This document shows positions 17,839-26,593 of a DNA stretch of 64,000 bases, piece by piece. Position numbers and translations under genes: made by a program. Position 1 is the first letter of the stretch. Each line of letters starts with the position of its first letter. The notes beneath the pieces are model-generated. The model was not told where the DNA came from. It ran no database searches and worked only from the letters and a program-made list of their open reading frames with translations. Source of the DNA: Candidatus Altimarinota bacterium (lineage in GTDB: Bacteria > Patescibacteriota > Gracilibacteria > BD1-5 > UBA2023); assembly GCA_028714815.1 (NCBI GenBank), contig JAQTLR010000002.1, positions 1-64,000 on the forward strand, given 5' to 3'.

Positions 17839-19875
17839 TTATTCCCGTACTTTTTCCCCCATCTTCACCCCATTCCTCACCTCCGTCATCTTCCCGTCTG
17901 AGATTCCGATCTCGACCGGGACCAAGGCATTGCGATCGAGCGAGAAGAGCGAGTATTTCCCGCCAGTTTCGGTCAAGACTCCCGATGGAACGATAAGGAC
18001 ATTGTCCACCTCGTTTACGATATAGTCGACTGTCGCGCTCATACCCTCGCGTACCTCCGTCACTCCGGGCTCGAATGCGACATCAACCCGATAGGTCACA
18101 ATCCCGTTCGCATCGATCGAGGAGGATGGACTGATGAAGGTCACGGAACCGGTGAGACTGACACTTTCGAGCGCATCGAAGCTGATCCGGACCGGTTGTC
18201 CGAGTCGCACTTTGGCGATATCGATCTCCTCCATGTCGGATTCGATGTATGGATGGGTCGTATCGACGAGTGAGACGAACGGTTTACCGGCGGTCACCTC
18301 CTCTCCGACGAGTGTATCCACTTTCGTGATTGTCCCGTCGGTCGGGCTCCTAAGAATCGTGTCCTGGAGACGTTGTTTCGCTTCCTTGACGGCATTTTCA
18401 GCGGTATGGATCGCGATTTCATACGGTGCAAGTTCCTCGGGACTCACTCGTTTGCGTTTTGCATTGAGCGATGCCCGGGCGATATCGACCTGCTTGCTGG
18501 CAGAAGCGATATTGTCCTTCCCCTGTTTTATGACCGTATTATAACGGAGCTCGCTCTCTTCGACCTGTTTTTGTGCAAGATCGAATCTCGATTGCGATGA
18601 AGTAAGAAGAATCTCCATACCTGATTTCGTCTTTTCGAGCGAGCTCTTCGCAAGATCAAGCCGGGAGGAAAGCACATTTACTCCATCCATACGTGTTTTT
18701 TCATCGGTTGCAAGATCCGTTTCTTTCGTAGCGATAGCCTGCCGAGCGGCAATAAGGATATCATTTTGCGATCTCACCGCCGAAAGCTCCGAATCGAAGA
18801 GATTTACGGAAACATCGATCGCTGTTTGAGGAAAATTTCCCGAAACGATGGAATTCCTGAGAACCGCAAGCGTATCTGTCAGTAGATCTGAAACAAGTCC
18901 CGATATCGAATAGACAGTATCCATCTGTAGTACAGCCTCTGAATATGAAGGATTGGCATGAACAGCATTCCAATCCGCGAAAAATGCATCGAATGCAGTT
19001 TTTGCTACTGTAAAGGAATTTTCTGCACGGATTTTCGTACTCGGATCCTTTGCTCCGAGATACGTCTCGAAAGCATCGTTCTTATCCCGGTTTATAGGCG
19101 TCACACCAAGGAGATTATCCGCATCGCTCAGATCCTTTGAAAGGATATTCATCATGGTATCGATCGTGAGGAACCCTCTCTCTCGAAGGTCACGGAGACT
19201 TCCGGATCCATCGGAAAGGGTACGATCGAGATCGCTCCGGGCATTCTGGAGCTCTTTTTCGGCAATCTTTACCGTATCAAGTGCGTTTTGGAGGCTTTTT
19301 TTCGCATCAATTCCCGTTGCATCCAGATCGCTCCGGGCATTCCGGAGACCTACCAGTGCGGTCTCGAGCGATTTTTTCGCCGAGAGCGCGTCAGAATCCG
19401 CCTGACGCTTCGTATTTTCCAGAGTGAGAAGGGCTTGTTCGAGCTGTTCTTCCGTGATACGGATATCCTCTGCCGATGGCGCGGTCGCCCGCTTCGCGAC
19501 GAGATTCGCCCGAGCGGTCTCGAGTGCGATATCCGCCTTCTCAAGATCCAAACGCTGATACATATCATCGAGAGATGCGATCGGTTCGCCTTCTTGTATC
19601 TTTTCTCCATCCTTCTTGTATACTTTCATGATCTTTCCAGCTAGGGGAAATCCGAGATTGTAATATCCGCGATAGAGCGATTTCCCATCTCCTGAAACGG
19701 TTTCCACGATCGATCCGGATGCAACCGTATAAGTTTTATATGCCAAGTCCTGTTTTTTCGAAGGAAAAAACCAAGCATACGAAGCGTAGACGAGGATCGA
19801 TACCGCGGCAACCGATCCGACGATGATCGTCTTTCGGCTCTTTTTCCGGGATTGGATCTCTGAGAGGATGCTCAT
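17839..19875 (-). CDS. HlyD/MacA-type periplasmic adaptor (membrane fusion) protein
   Basis: 678 residues with no TGA, about twice the length of typical MacA. An N-terminal TM (about 19-36) is followed by a half lipoyl domain (GKIMKVYKKDGEKIQEGEPIASLDD), then a very long coiled-coil hairpin (about 110-500) with repeated NARSDLD segments, the second half lipoyl (SPTDGTITKVDTLVGEEVTAGKPFVSL), and beta-barrel and membrane-proximal domains. It links the inner-membrane permease to the exterior. The insertion in the hairpin (about 215-330) is unusual. Upstream gene 19908 is 32 bases away and the MacB-like genes are downstream. Confidence 0.9.
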   Translation of the reverse strand: MSILSEIQSRKKSRKTIIVGSVAAVSILVYASYAWFFPSKKQDLAYKTYTVASGSIVETVSGDGKSLYRGYYNLGFPLAGKIMKVYKKDGEKIQEGEPIASLDDMYQRLDLEKADIALETARANLVAKRATAPSAEDIRITEEQLEQALLTLENTKRQADSDALSAKKSLETALVGLRNARSDLDATGIDAKKSLQNALDTVKIAEKELQNARSDLDRTLSDGSGSLRDLRERGFLTIDTMMNILSKDLSDADNLLGVTPINRDKNDAFETYLGAKDPSTKIRAENSFTVAKTAFDAFFADWNAVHANPSYSEAVLQMDTVYSISGLVSDLLTDTLAVLRNSIVSGNFPQTAIDVSVNLFDSELSAVRSQNDILIAARQAIATKETDLATDEKTRMDGVNVLSSRLDLAKSSLEKTKSGMEILLTSSQSRFDLAQKQVEESELRYNTVIKQGKDNIASASKQVDIARASLNAKRKRVSPEELAPYEIAIHTAENAVKEAKQRLQDTILRSPTDGTITKVDTLVGEEVTAGKPFVSLVDTTHPYIESDMEEIDIAKVRLGQPVRISFDALESVSLTGSVTFISPSSSIDANGIVTYRVDVAFEPGVTEVREGMSATVDYIVNEVDNVLIVPSGVLTETGGKYSLFSLDRNALVPVEIGISDGKMTEVRNGVKMGEKVRE

Positions 19876-19907
19876 ATAAGCAACAGGTTAGGATGCGAAA
19901 TTGGAGA

Positions 19908-21458
19908 CTATTTTACTATGACCGCCGCTGGGATCTGGACTTCCTCCAAAAACCCACTCACTTTCTCGAAGCTTTCAGATAAAGAGATTCAGAGATCCTT
20001 TATTTTTCAGAATAGCCTCTCTTTATAGATATATCATTCGACGGCTACAAACCCCTCCTTTATATCAAACAATCTTCATTTGTGAAGATAGAGATGTCTC
20101 TCCCGGATATTGGCAGTTTTAGGAAATTCTATAACAAAGCAGGTATTTCATATGAAATGCAATCCTGGATGCAGATAACTGTGTATCTTGACCAAATCCT
20201 TCGCTGTTTTTGATTCTCGATCGAATATTTTCACGCAATAGGATCCATTTTCGCTCATAAGAGTTGGAGTTCCTTGAAGGAAATCATCCCTAGATATATC
20301 TACTCACTGGAGTCAATCTATCGGAGCGATAAGATGCATATCCCTATCAAGAGTGTAATAATTATACCCTCAGGCGGTAAAAACCCTGCACATATCCATG
20401 TCATCATAGAATTTCACCAGATTCGTATCTGGACGATACCTTCAATAATGCGATCCTTTTCAGAGAAGCGTTTTTCCTATGAACTCCTTTTTTGGGTAGG
20501 CACTATCATTCCATGATTCGATATGGATCCCTATAGTCGTATATCCATTGGCACGGTCATCATAATCCTCCGTCACTATGATTCCACCTGGTCACATATA
20601 GACACGATCATATAATTCCTGTAATATCTCTGAAACATTCCATTCATTTGCCTCCGTTTCCGTTATTTTCAAGACTCACTTTTTTCAGGATTCATGGATG
20701 GTTTGGAAAAAATCGTATTTTTTGCTCAATATATCCATCGACACGAGTCATTCTTTGGTATACACCTGTTCGAGCCGTTTCGCTATTGCATCATACCTGA
20801 AAAATAGTCCTTGTTGCATACGTGACTCATCTTCCCCGGACCGGAATACGCCAAAAAATAGGCCATTCTTCAAAATCTGCACTTCTTGTTCAAATGCTTC
20901 ATTGAAATATATGATTTCATTATGTTCATCTATAAGGAAAAATCTATATTTTCAAAGAGTATCCCTATAGGAATAGAACTCTCCTATTCCGTCCATAACG
21001 ACCGTACATTTTATGCTTTCTCAGTCCAACAGATCGATATCAACCACAAAGGGGTATGCTCCCAGTTCTTGCAGAACATATTGTATGAATTTATCACCAT
21101 TATACTTCCCATCCGGTCCTTCTAAGAAACTGCGTATCAATGCCTTATTCCCGTCGGTTTGTTGTATTGCTATCTTCGAGAGTATTTGATTTGAAATGGC
21201 TTTCACTTCATTGTTCCGAAAGAACTCTTGCAATTCTTTCCTTTGGCTCGAAGCGATAGGAAACTCATCGATAAATACCCTCGTATAGAGCGATGCGATC
21301 CTATCGGACTTTTCACCATATGTCTGTTTTCCAACCACCCCTACGATCTTCCTGGCCGTTTCTGAGCAGATAACATCATACCTATTGCTGCAAACTTCCG
21401 AAGAAGAAGTATGATCCATCCGTTTGGAATCTGATCCTAGAACCATCTCTTTTGACAT
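19908..21458 (-). CDS. Large unknown protein interrupted by 16 TGA-Gly codons
   Basis: 516 residues from the ATG at 21456-21458 to TAG at 19908-19910. TGA is read as glycine at 21021, 20952, 20748, 20685, 20676, 20592, 20460, 20442, 20370, 20313, 20304, 20148, 20076, 20034, 20007 and 19989 (lowest base of each). Between these codons the frame stays open for 1.5 kb with consistent protein-like composition, for example LKITETEANEWNVSEILQ, FYDDMDMCRVFTAGGYNYY and IVTEDYDDRANGYTTIGIH. No signal peptide, TM or known domain is recognised. In the standard code only the first 145 residues would be called. It starts the MacAB-like operon, 32 bases before the HlyD-type gene. Confidence 0.75.
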
Positions 21459-21561
21459 AAAAAATATACTAAAAATTAAAAGAAATCTAATATTCTATAC
21501 TCAAAAACGAGAAAAAAGCAAATCGATTTTGATTATAGGCGGAAAATATGTGCAAAAAAAA

Positions 21562-21590
21562 TTGACAAAAATGATTATTTAGTGTTTAAT
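21562..21590 (+). promoter_or_regulatory. Sigma70-type promoter
   Basis: TTGACA at 21562-21567, 17-base spacer, TTTAAT at 21585-21590. It is followed by an 80-base leader and the start of the secreted-protein gene at 21679. Confidence 0.75.
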
Positions 21591-21678
21591 AGCTGTATCT
21601 ACCAGTAATCATCTTTCTATGATTCAACAAAAATACCTGAGAATACAAGAAATTTTCTATCCATCTAATATTCTTCCT

Positions 21679-22812
21679 ATGAAAAAAAATACAATGCTTT
21701 CTCTCGCTCTCATCGGAGCGATGATGTTCCAGGGATTTGGAGGGTTCGCCTATGCAGCAACCAGTTCCGCAGAGGTATCCACACAGACAAACTCACCGGA
21801 TATTATGAAACTTACCTACAACGGCACAGAAATCCCCCTTGAGCCGAATGGAAATTTTGTGTTGAACGGAAAAAGCTCGCATATCGATTCCAATGGTGAT
21901 ATCATCTACAATGGTTCATTTGTCGGGAATACGAGAAACTTCCCATGACTCGTATTCACCAATCCGATAACCGCTTCGGATACCGTTTCTTCCACTACAG
22001 AAAGCGGTGCTTTCTCGGATATCTCCAACAAGACATATGCGCTCACCTATAAGGGAAACGAACTTTCCCTCAGGAAAAACGGAATCTTTTTCCTTGATGG
22101 GAAAATGTGACGTATCGATTCGAAGGGAGATATCACCTACAAGGGGTCACTTGTAGGAAATATCGCGAGTAGCCCTGACTTCAAACTCACCAGTATCTCC
22201 GGTTCGGAAAATACCGGTTCCACCACTGCTGATACCTTCCTGAACTCCCTTCTCGGCGGAATCGCTCCTGCAAGCATCTCCGGTTCCACGATCGACACGG
22301 GTGTTACCCAACAGCAGACAGCGGCTTCCGATGGACTCGGATTCTTGGATTCATTGCTTGGAGGAACTACTTCTAGCACCACTTCCCAAACTATCGCCGA
22401 TACGAATCCTTACGGACAATACCTTTCCAGCACCGTTTTGGCGATAGCCAACAATTGGATTTCCCAGAAGATCGTTTCAAAGCAAAACTCTCTCAGTCCG
22501 GATGAATATGATAGTTTCGTAAAGACCGCTATCGCTAAGTTCGAAACCGCGAAGGGGCAGACCACAAATACAATGAAGCTCCATGCGATCGATTATACGC
22601 TCTATGAGCTCCAGAAACTCCAAAATTCCAACCCTGTAAATGCCTGATTCTTCGACAATATCCTTGGGACTACCCAAGGATCGAACCAGACATCGTCCGA
22701 TGGGCTCGGATTCCTCGATTCATTGCTTGGAACCGGAAGCACCGCCAATACGGCAGCTACCGACACCGGATCATCCGATGGGCTCGGATTCCTCGATTCG
22801 CTATTGAACTAA
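21679..22812 (+). CDS. Secreted repeat-containing protein, three TGA-Gly
   Basis: 377 residues with TGA-glycine at 21946, 22108 and 22645. A signal peptide (MKKNTMLSLALIGAMMFQGF...AYA, about 28 residues) is followed by two related 45-residue repeats (LTYNGTEIPLEPNGNFVLNG... and LTYKGNELSLRKNGIFFLDG...), a linker, a helical module (NPYGQYLSSTV...LSPDEYDSFVKTAIAKFE) and three copies of SDGLGFLDSLLG. The helical module resembles one in the genes at 30979, 30394 and 42123. Probably a surface or periplasm-like-space protein; the role is unknown. It has its own promoter and terminator. An upstream in-frame ATG at 21619 would precede the signal peptide and is unlikely. Confidence 0.8.
22327..22806 (+). 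repeat. Three 33-36 bp direct repeats encoding SDGLGFLDSLLG
   Basis: Copies at 22327-22362, 22696-22731 and 22774-22806, each starting TCCGATGG and encoding the same 12-residue motif. Copies two and three are nearly identical at the DNA level, so they arose recently. Confidence 0.8.
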
Positions 22813-22840
22813 GCACCCCCGGATCCATATGACCAAAAAT

Positions 22841-22870
22841 ACCCCGTTCCTCGGAAACGGGGTATTTTTT
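22841..22870 (+). terminator. Rho-independent terminator
   Basis: Stem ACCCCGTT (22841-22848), stem AACGGGGT (22856-22863), then ATTTTTT. Confidence 0.85.
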
Positions 22871-22873
22871 CGT

Positions 22874-22901
22874 TTGCATATTCTTCAGTCTTTTTTATAA
22901 T
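22874..22901 (+). promoter_or_regulatory. Promoter of the HtrA gene
   Basis: TTGCAT at 22874-22879, 16-base spacer, TATAAT at 22896-22901. The start codon at 22936 follows without a Shine-Dalgarno sequence. Confidence 0.65.
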
Positions 22902-22935
22902 AGAGGAGATATTTATTCCCCTATCTCACGTACCT

Positions 22936-24129
22936 ATGAAAAATCCCACCATTCTCTTTGTCCTGACTATCCTCTGTGCATTTTTCACCACCCTTTTCTC
23001 CAATATCCTCCTTCAGGATATGGGATACACAGGGACAAGAAATACAACAGGCACGGTGACGGGACAGGATACCGCAGGAAATATAAAAATAGACACCGCT
23101 TCCATCAAGAACCTGAGTGCAAGCGTGAAATCGGTCGCAAAGAAGCTCTCTCCTTCTGTCGTCAGTATCATCATTTCCAAGGATGTACAGACCTATAAGA
23201 CCGATCCGTTCGGATTCTTTTATGAACCATCCGGAACCGTAAGGAAACAGATCGGTGGAGGAACCGGGTTCTTCGTCACCAAAGAAGGGTTAGTCCTCAC
23301 CAATAAACATGTCGTTTCCGATCCCCAGGCAAGCTATACCATCATCACCGCAGGAGGAGAGGAATTCACCGGAAAAGTCCTCGCCTTCGATCCTACCACC
23401 GATCTCGCCATGGTGCAGACCTACGACGTGGACGGAAAGAAACTCGCAGATCGTGAACCCGTCAGTTTTGTCAATGATACCGATACTTTGGAGGTGGGGG
23501 ATTTCCTCATCGCCATAGGGAACGCGCTCGCCGAGTTCAAGAATACCGTGACTTTCGGGGTGGTTTCTGCACTCGGGCGTACGATCGAAGCCGGAGATAT
23601 GGGGACTCAGGAAACTGAGCTTCTGACCGGACTCATCCAGACCGATGCGGCGATCAATCCCGGGAACTCCGGATGACCGCTCGTGAATCTGGACGGGAAA
23701 GTCATAGGGATCAACACGGCTATCGCGAGCAATGCCACCGGACTCGGATTCGCCATCCCTCTCTCGGAAAAAGAGGTGCAGTACCTCATACATTCGGTTG
23801 AAAAAAGCGGGACCATCAAGCGGGCCTTTGTCGGTGTCCGGACTACCCCGCTCACTCCGGATATCGCAAAAAGCCTGAATCTGACGATCACGTTCGGCGA
23901 TCTGATCGTCAACTCTCCCGATGCTATCGTCGCGAAATCTCCAGCCGAAAAAGCAGGGCTCATGAGCGGAGATATCATCACGGAAGCTGCCGGAACAGCC
24001 CTCAGAGATGGAATCACACTCCGTGACATCGTTAAGGATAAGGTTCCCGGCGATGAAATCACCCTCAAAGTATGGCGGAAAAAGAGCGGAAAAGAGGAGA
24101 TAGTGAAGCTCACCCTCGGGGAACAATAA
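22936..24129 (+). CDS. HtrA/DegP-type serine protease
   Basis: 397 residues. An N-terminal membrane anchor (about 5-27) precedes a trypsin-like domain with His at about 125 (LTNKHVVS), Asp at about 156 (PTTDLAMV) and Ser245 in GNSGGP, then one PDZ domain (about 280-390). It degrades or refolds misfolded exported proteins. The codon after GGA in GNSGGP (23674-23676, residue 247) is TGA. This glycine is invariant in the family, so the site proves TGA=Gly and rules out TGA=Trp. In the standard code the enzyme would stop inside its active site. Promoter immediately upstream; ends at TAA. Confidence 0.96.
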
Positions 24130-24135
24130 GAAAAC

Positions 24136-24162
24136 TTGACTTTTCTGAAAAATAATTACAAT
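24136..24162 (+). promoter_or_regulatory. Possible promoter with structured leader
   Basis: TTGACT at 24136-24141 and TACAAT at 24157-24162 with a short 15-base spacer. The leader that follows contains CTCCC and GGGAG arms (about 24169-24192) that could form a hairpin. Confidence 0.45.
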
Positions 24163-24235
24163 AGGCTACCTCCCGACACTACCCAACTGGGAGAATACAA
24201 AATTTGTTCAATACAAAAATCAAAGGAGCTTCACA

Positions 24236-24454
24236 ATGCAAGTGCTGACCCAGCAAACCCTCGCCGCCACAAGCGGCAATAGCAATGCCCCATTCGTTGG
24301 TCTCCACAGGGATCATACGGATGGATCGCACGATCGTCCAGCAGTACTATTTGCTGATGAAAATCATATGCCCGCTGTATTTAGCACCAAGCGTGTTGAT
24401 ACCAGTGGATACCACGCAGATCATCGGCTGTTTATCAAAAAAATCAGACCCTGA
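24236..24454 (+). CDS. Small ORF with strong Shine-Dalgarno, ends at TGA
   Basis: 72 residues (MQVLTQQTLAATSGNS...). AAAGGAG lies seven bases before the ATG, the best Shine-Dalgarno sequence in the window, and a promoter-like sequence lies 75 bases upstream. It ends at TGA (24452-24454), 17 bases before a terminator; reading TGA as glycine would carry the frame through the hairpin. Codons ending in C and T for Gly, Ala and Arg are commoner than in the neighbours. The sequence matches no family I know. A second frame (24285-24488, ending TAG inside the terminator) also stays open, so the coding frame is not certain. Confidence 0.4.
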   Translation: MQVLTQQTLAATSGNSNAPFVGLHRDHTDGSHDRPAVLFADENHMPAVFSTKRVDTSGYHADHRLFIKKIRP

Positions 24455-24471
24455 TCGCACCCCAATGAAAA

Positions 24472-24497
24472 AGCTACCTCTCCGGTAGCTTTTTTTC
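24472..24497. terminator. Bidirectional terminator
   Basis: Stem AGCTACC (24472-24478), stem GGTAGCT (24484-24490), seven T on the plus side and a run of A before the stem. It separates the convergent small ORF and mltG. Confidence 0.85.
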
Positions 24498-24502
24498 TTC
24501 GT

Positions 24503-25480
24503 CTATTTCCCCAGGTACTGTACCCGGTTCCTATTGTGTTCTTCCAGCGTTTTCGCATAGTGGATATTCCCGGAATCATCATGGAGATAGTAGTAATATT
24601 TGCTCGGCTCGGAGTTGATGGTCGCACGGATAGTATCGATACTCGGGTTCGCTATGGGCGTAGGGGGAAGATCCAGACTGTTTCTCGTATTGTACGCGGT
24701 CTTTTCGTAGATGTGATCCGATATGAAACCGGGTGTACAATCGGACATCATCAGGCGATACGCATAACACACCGTCGCATCCGCACCGATGAACCACTTC
24801 TCCCGATATCGTTTCTGGAGGATTCCCGCGACGATCGGTTTATTGACACTGCTTTTCTCCTCTTTTTCCAGGATGGAAGCGAATATGAGCATCTCGTAAA
24901 GCTCAGCATCGGAAGTGAAATCAAATTCCTTGTATACCCTTTCATCGAAGGCTTCCAGGAGCATCTGAACGATAGTATCCGCCGAAGCTTCGGGACTTAT
25001 GCGGTAAGTGTCTGGGGTCAGAAATCACTCTAAAGTTGTCGCTTTCCCGAGAAAAGGGAATCCCTTTCTCATTTTATCCGTGATATTTTCCGCCACAGCA
25101 GTGAATTCCCCTGTCCGGATAATCCCCTGTCTGGTCAGATAGGCATCGATATCCCATATATTCCACCCGGGAAGTAGGGTGATCGTGATATCCTTGGAGG
25201 TAGGGTTCCGAAGTACCTGTGAGAAAAGCGTTTCTATGGTCGCATCTTTTTCCATAGAGTAGGTTCCTGCCTGAAGCGTGAAATTCTTTACGAACAACCG
25301 GATATATGCTTTGAAGATAGTGGGATTCACGCTGATGGAGAGCTTTTTCTGAAGACTCGCCACCGTATCGCCACGATTCACAATAAAATCCTGTTTCACA
25401 ACAGCGGTTTGCGGGAATATATAAGCTACATACCCCATTCCAAGAAGAATGCAGAATATGAGAAAAGAAAGGAGTTTCAT
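24503..25480 (-). CDS. mltG: Endolytic murein transglycosylase MltG
   Basis: 325 residues with TGA-glycine at 25025-25027, in the conserved ...LEGFLTPDTY stretch (usual family form LEGFLFPDTY). N-terminal TM (about 4-22), a LysM-like region (VNRGDTVASLQKKL), and the YceG catalytic domain with the glutamate in ASILEKEEKS. It cuts nascent glycan strands and so ends peptidoglycan elongation. I use the ATG at 25478-25480, which gives a normal N-terminus; an 18-residue longer frame exists. A minus-strand TATAAT at 25494-25499 lies only 13 bases before the ATG, so the mRNA may be almost leaderless. Confidence 0.93.
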
Positions 25481-25611
25481 GAAGAGAAAAAAGATTATAC
25501 CACCAGAGTATAGGATTTTATCGCGATTTTTCAAGAAAATAACTTTATTTTTCTGCTCCTATTTTTTTGACATTTCCCTCTTTTTCCATACGATACCGTC
25601 ACTTCTCCCCT

Positions 25612-25633
25612 GCCCGGGTGGTGAAATGGTAGA
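25612..25633 (+). pseudogene. tRNA-Leu 5' fragment
   Basis: 22 bases identical to the first 22 bases of the intact tRNA-Leu at 25750, 138 bases upstream of it. After the D-arm the sequence diverges and no anticodon, T-arm or matching acceptor strand can be folded. It looks like the remnant of a duplicated tRNA gene. Confidence 0.6.
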
Positions 25634-25749
25634 TGTGTGACCTTTGCGAAGCAATGGGAGCCATACCCCCGAATACGAGTATCCGTGAAACGGTGCGACA
25701 TATGAGAGGGGTGCACGAGACTCGGGTGAGTTGAATCACAAAACTTTAA

Positions 25750-25835
25750 GCCCGGGTGGTGAAATGGTAGACACGAGAGACTCAAAATCTCTTGGCAGCA
25801 ATGTCGTGAGGGTTCGATTCCCTCTCCGGGCACCA
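25750..25835 (+). tRNA. tRNA-Leu(CAA)
   Basis: The acceptor stem GCCCGGG pairs with CCGGGC at 25826-25831. A D-arm with TGGTGAAATGGTAGA follows, then an anticodon loop CTCAAAA (anticodon CAA, decoding UUG), a class II variable arm typical of leucine tRNAs, the T-arm GGGTTCGATTCCC, discriminator A, and an encoded CCA at 25833-25835. A terminator follows directly. Confidence 0.95.
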
Positions 25836-25845
25836 GAGCATATCA

Positions 25846-25875
25846 AAAAACTCACGTGAAAACGTGGGTTTTTGT
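25846..25875. terminator. Bidirectional terminator after tRNA-Leu
   Basis: Stem CTCACGT (25851-25857), loop GAAA, stem ACGTGGG (25862-25868), five T after and six A before. It serves the tRNA on the plus strand and the PAP2-type gene on the minus strand. Confidence 0.8.
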
Positions 25876-25895
25876 TTGTTTCGTCTTGAACCTTC

Positions 25896-26582
25896 CTAAA
25901 GAGACTCCCGTGCAACCAGATGATCTTTATGAAAGAACACCTCCGACATCCTGTAAACCGAATAGGTGATGAAGAATGCTGAAAACACATCGATGGAGTA
26001 GTGTATGTGTCAAAGGAGGACAACGGTTCCGAAGGCGATGGAAGTGGTGATACATAGAGTGCGGACGAGTCTATTTTTCCAGAAAATGAGCGCTATAAGG
26101 AAAGGGAGTCATGTATGTCAGGAGAAGAAAAGATCCCCAGTGAATATGAAATTCTTCAGGAAATCGGGCGAGGAAACAACGACTTGGGTAGGAAACGGAC
26201 CTATATGCGTCAGGCTTATGGAGATGGAACGTACAAGGACAAATAGGGCGATGCTTTTGAGTATAAATGGGGTCTTCCCTGGATACCAGAAGCAGAGGAG
26301 TGCTATATATCAGACGAATATGAGAGTTCAATGGATGAATATCCACTCCACCTCATGAGGACGTGTATTGCTGAGTACGATATCCGTGACGGAATTGCTC
26401 GCCGAATTGCTCGCATATTCTCCGGCATAGAAATTCAAAACCAGTGTCACAGATAAGAGTATCAGACCAAAAAAGACACTTCACCAATAATGACGGCTCG
26501 TCACATGGGGACGATGGCTCTTCTCGAACTTTTCCTTCAATCGTCTCATGAGACGAAGGTGAAATGGCCGCATTGATTCCAT
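25896..26582 (-). CDS. PAP2_C / sphingomyelin-synthase-like membrane enzyme
   Basis: 228 residues ending at TAG with six TGA-glycine codons (26481, 26328, 26310, 26118, 26109, 26010). About five to six TM segments are seen. The active-site motifs match the sphingomyelin synthase type of lipid phosphatase: FFSGHTGLP (both glycines from TGA) and LGHIHYSIDVFSAFFITY, where the two His and the Asp form the catalytic triad; eukaryotic enzymes have SGHT and HEHYTIDV. These enzymes move a phospho-headgroup between lipids or remove it. Start at 26582 follows the stop of the GT4 gene by 11 bases; an ATG at 26633 would overlap it. In the standard code no recognisable piece remains. Confidence 0.8.
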
Positions 26583-26593
26583 AATATCTGGGA

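Noticed and set aside
18958-19644. Short plus-strand ORFs inside the MacA-like gene
   Set aside because: They are shadows of the coiled-coil coding region and have no start context or motifs.
24285-24488. Alternative plus-strand frame over the small ORF at 24236
   Set aside because: It has no ribosome-binding site, and its only stop lies inside the terminator stem. It was kept only as a caveat.
25612-25749. An intron-containing or second tRNA-Leu
   Set aside because: Only the first 22 bases match; no 3' half, T-arm or acceptor strand completes a tRNA, and the distance is too short for a known group I intron.
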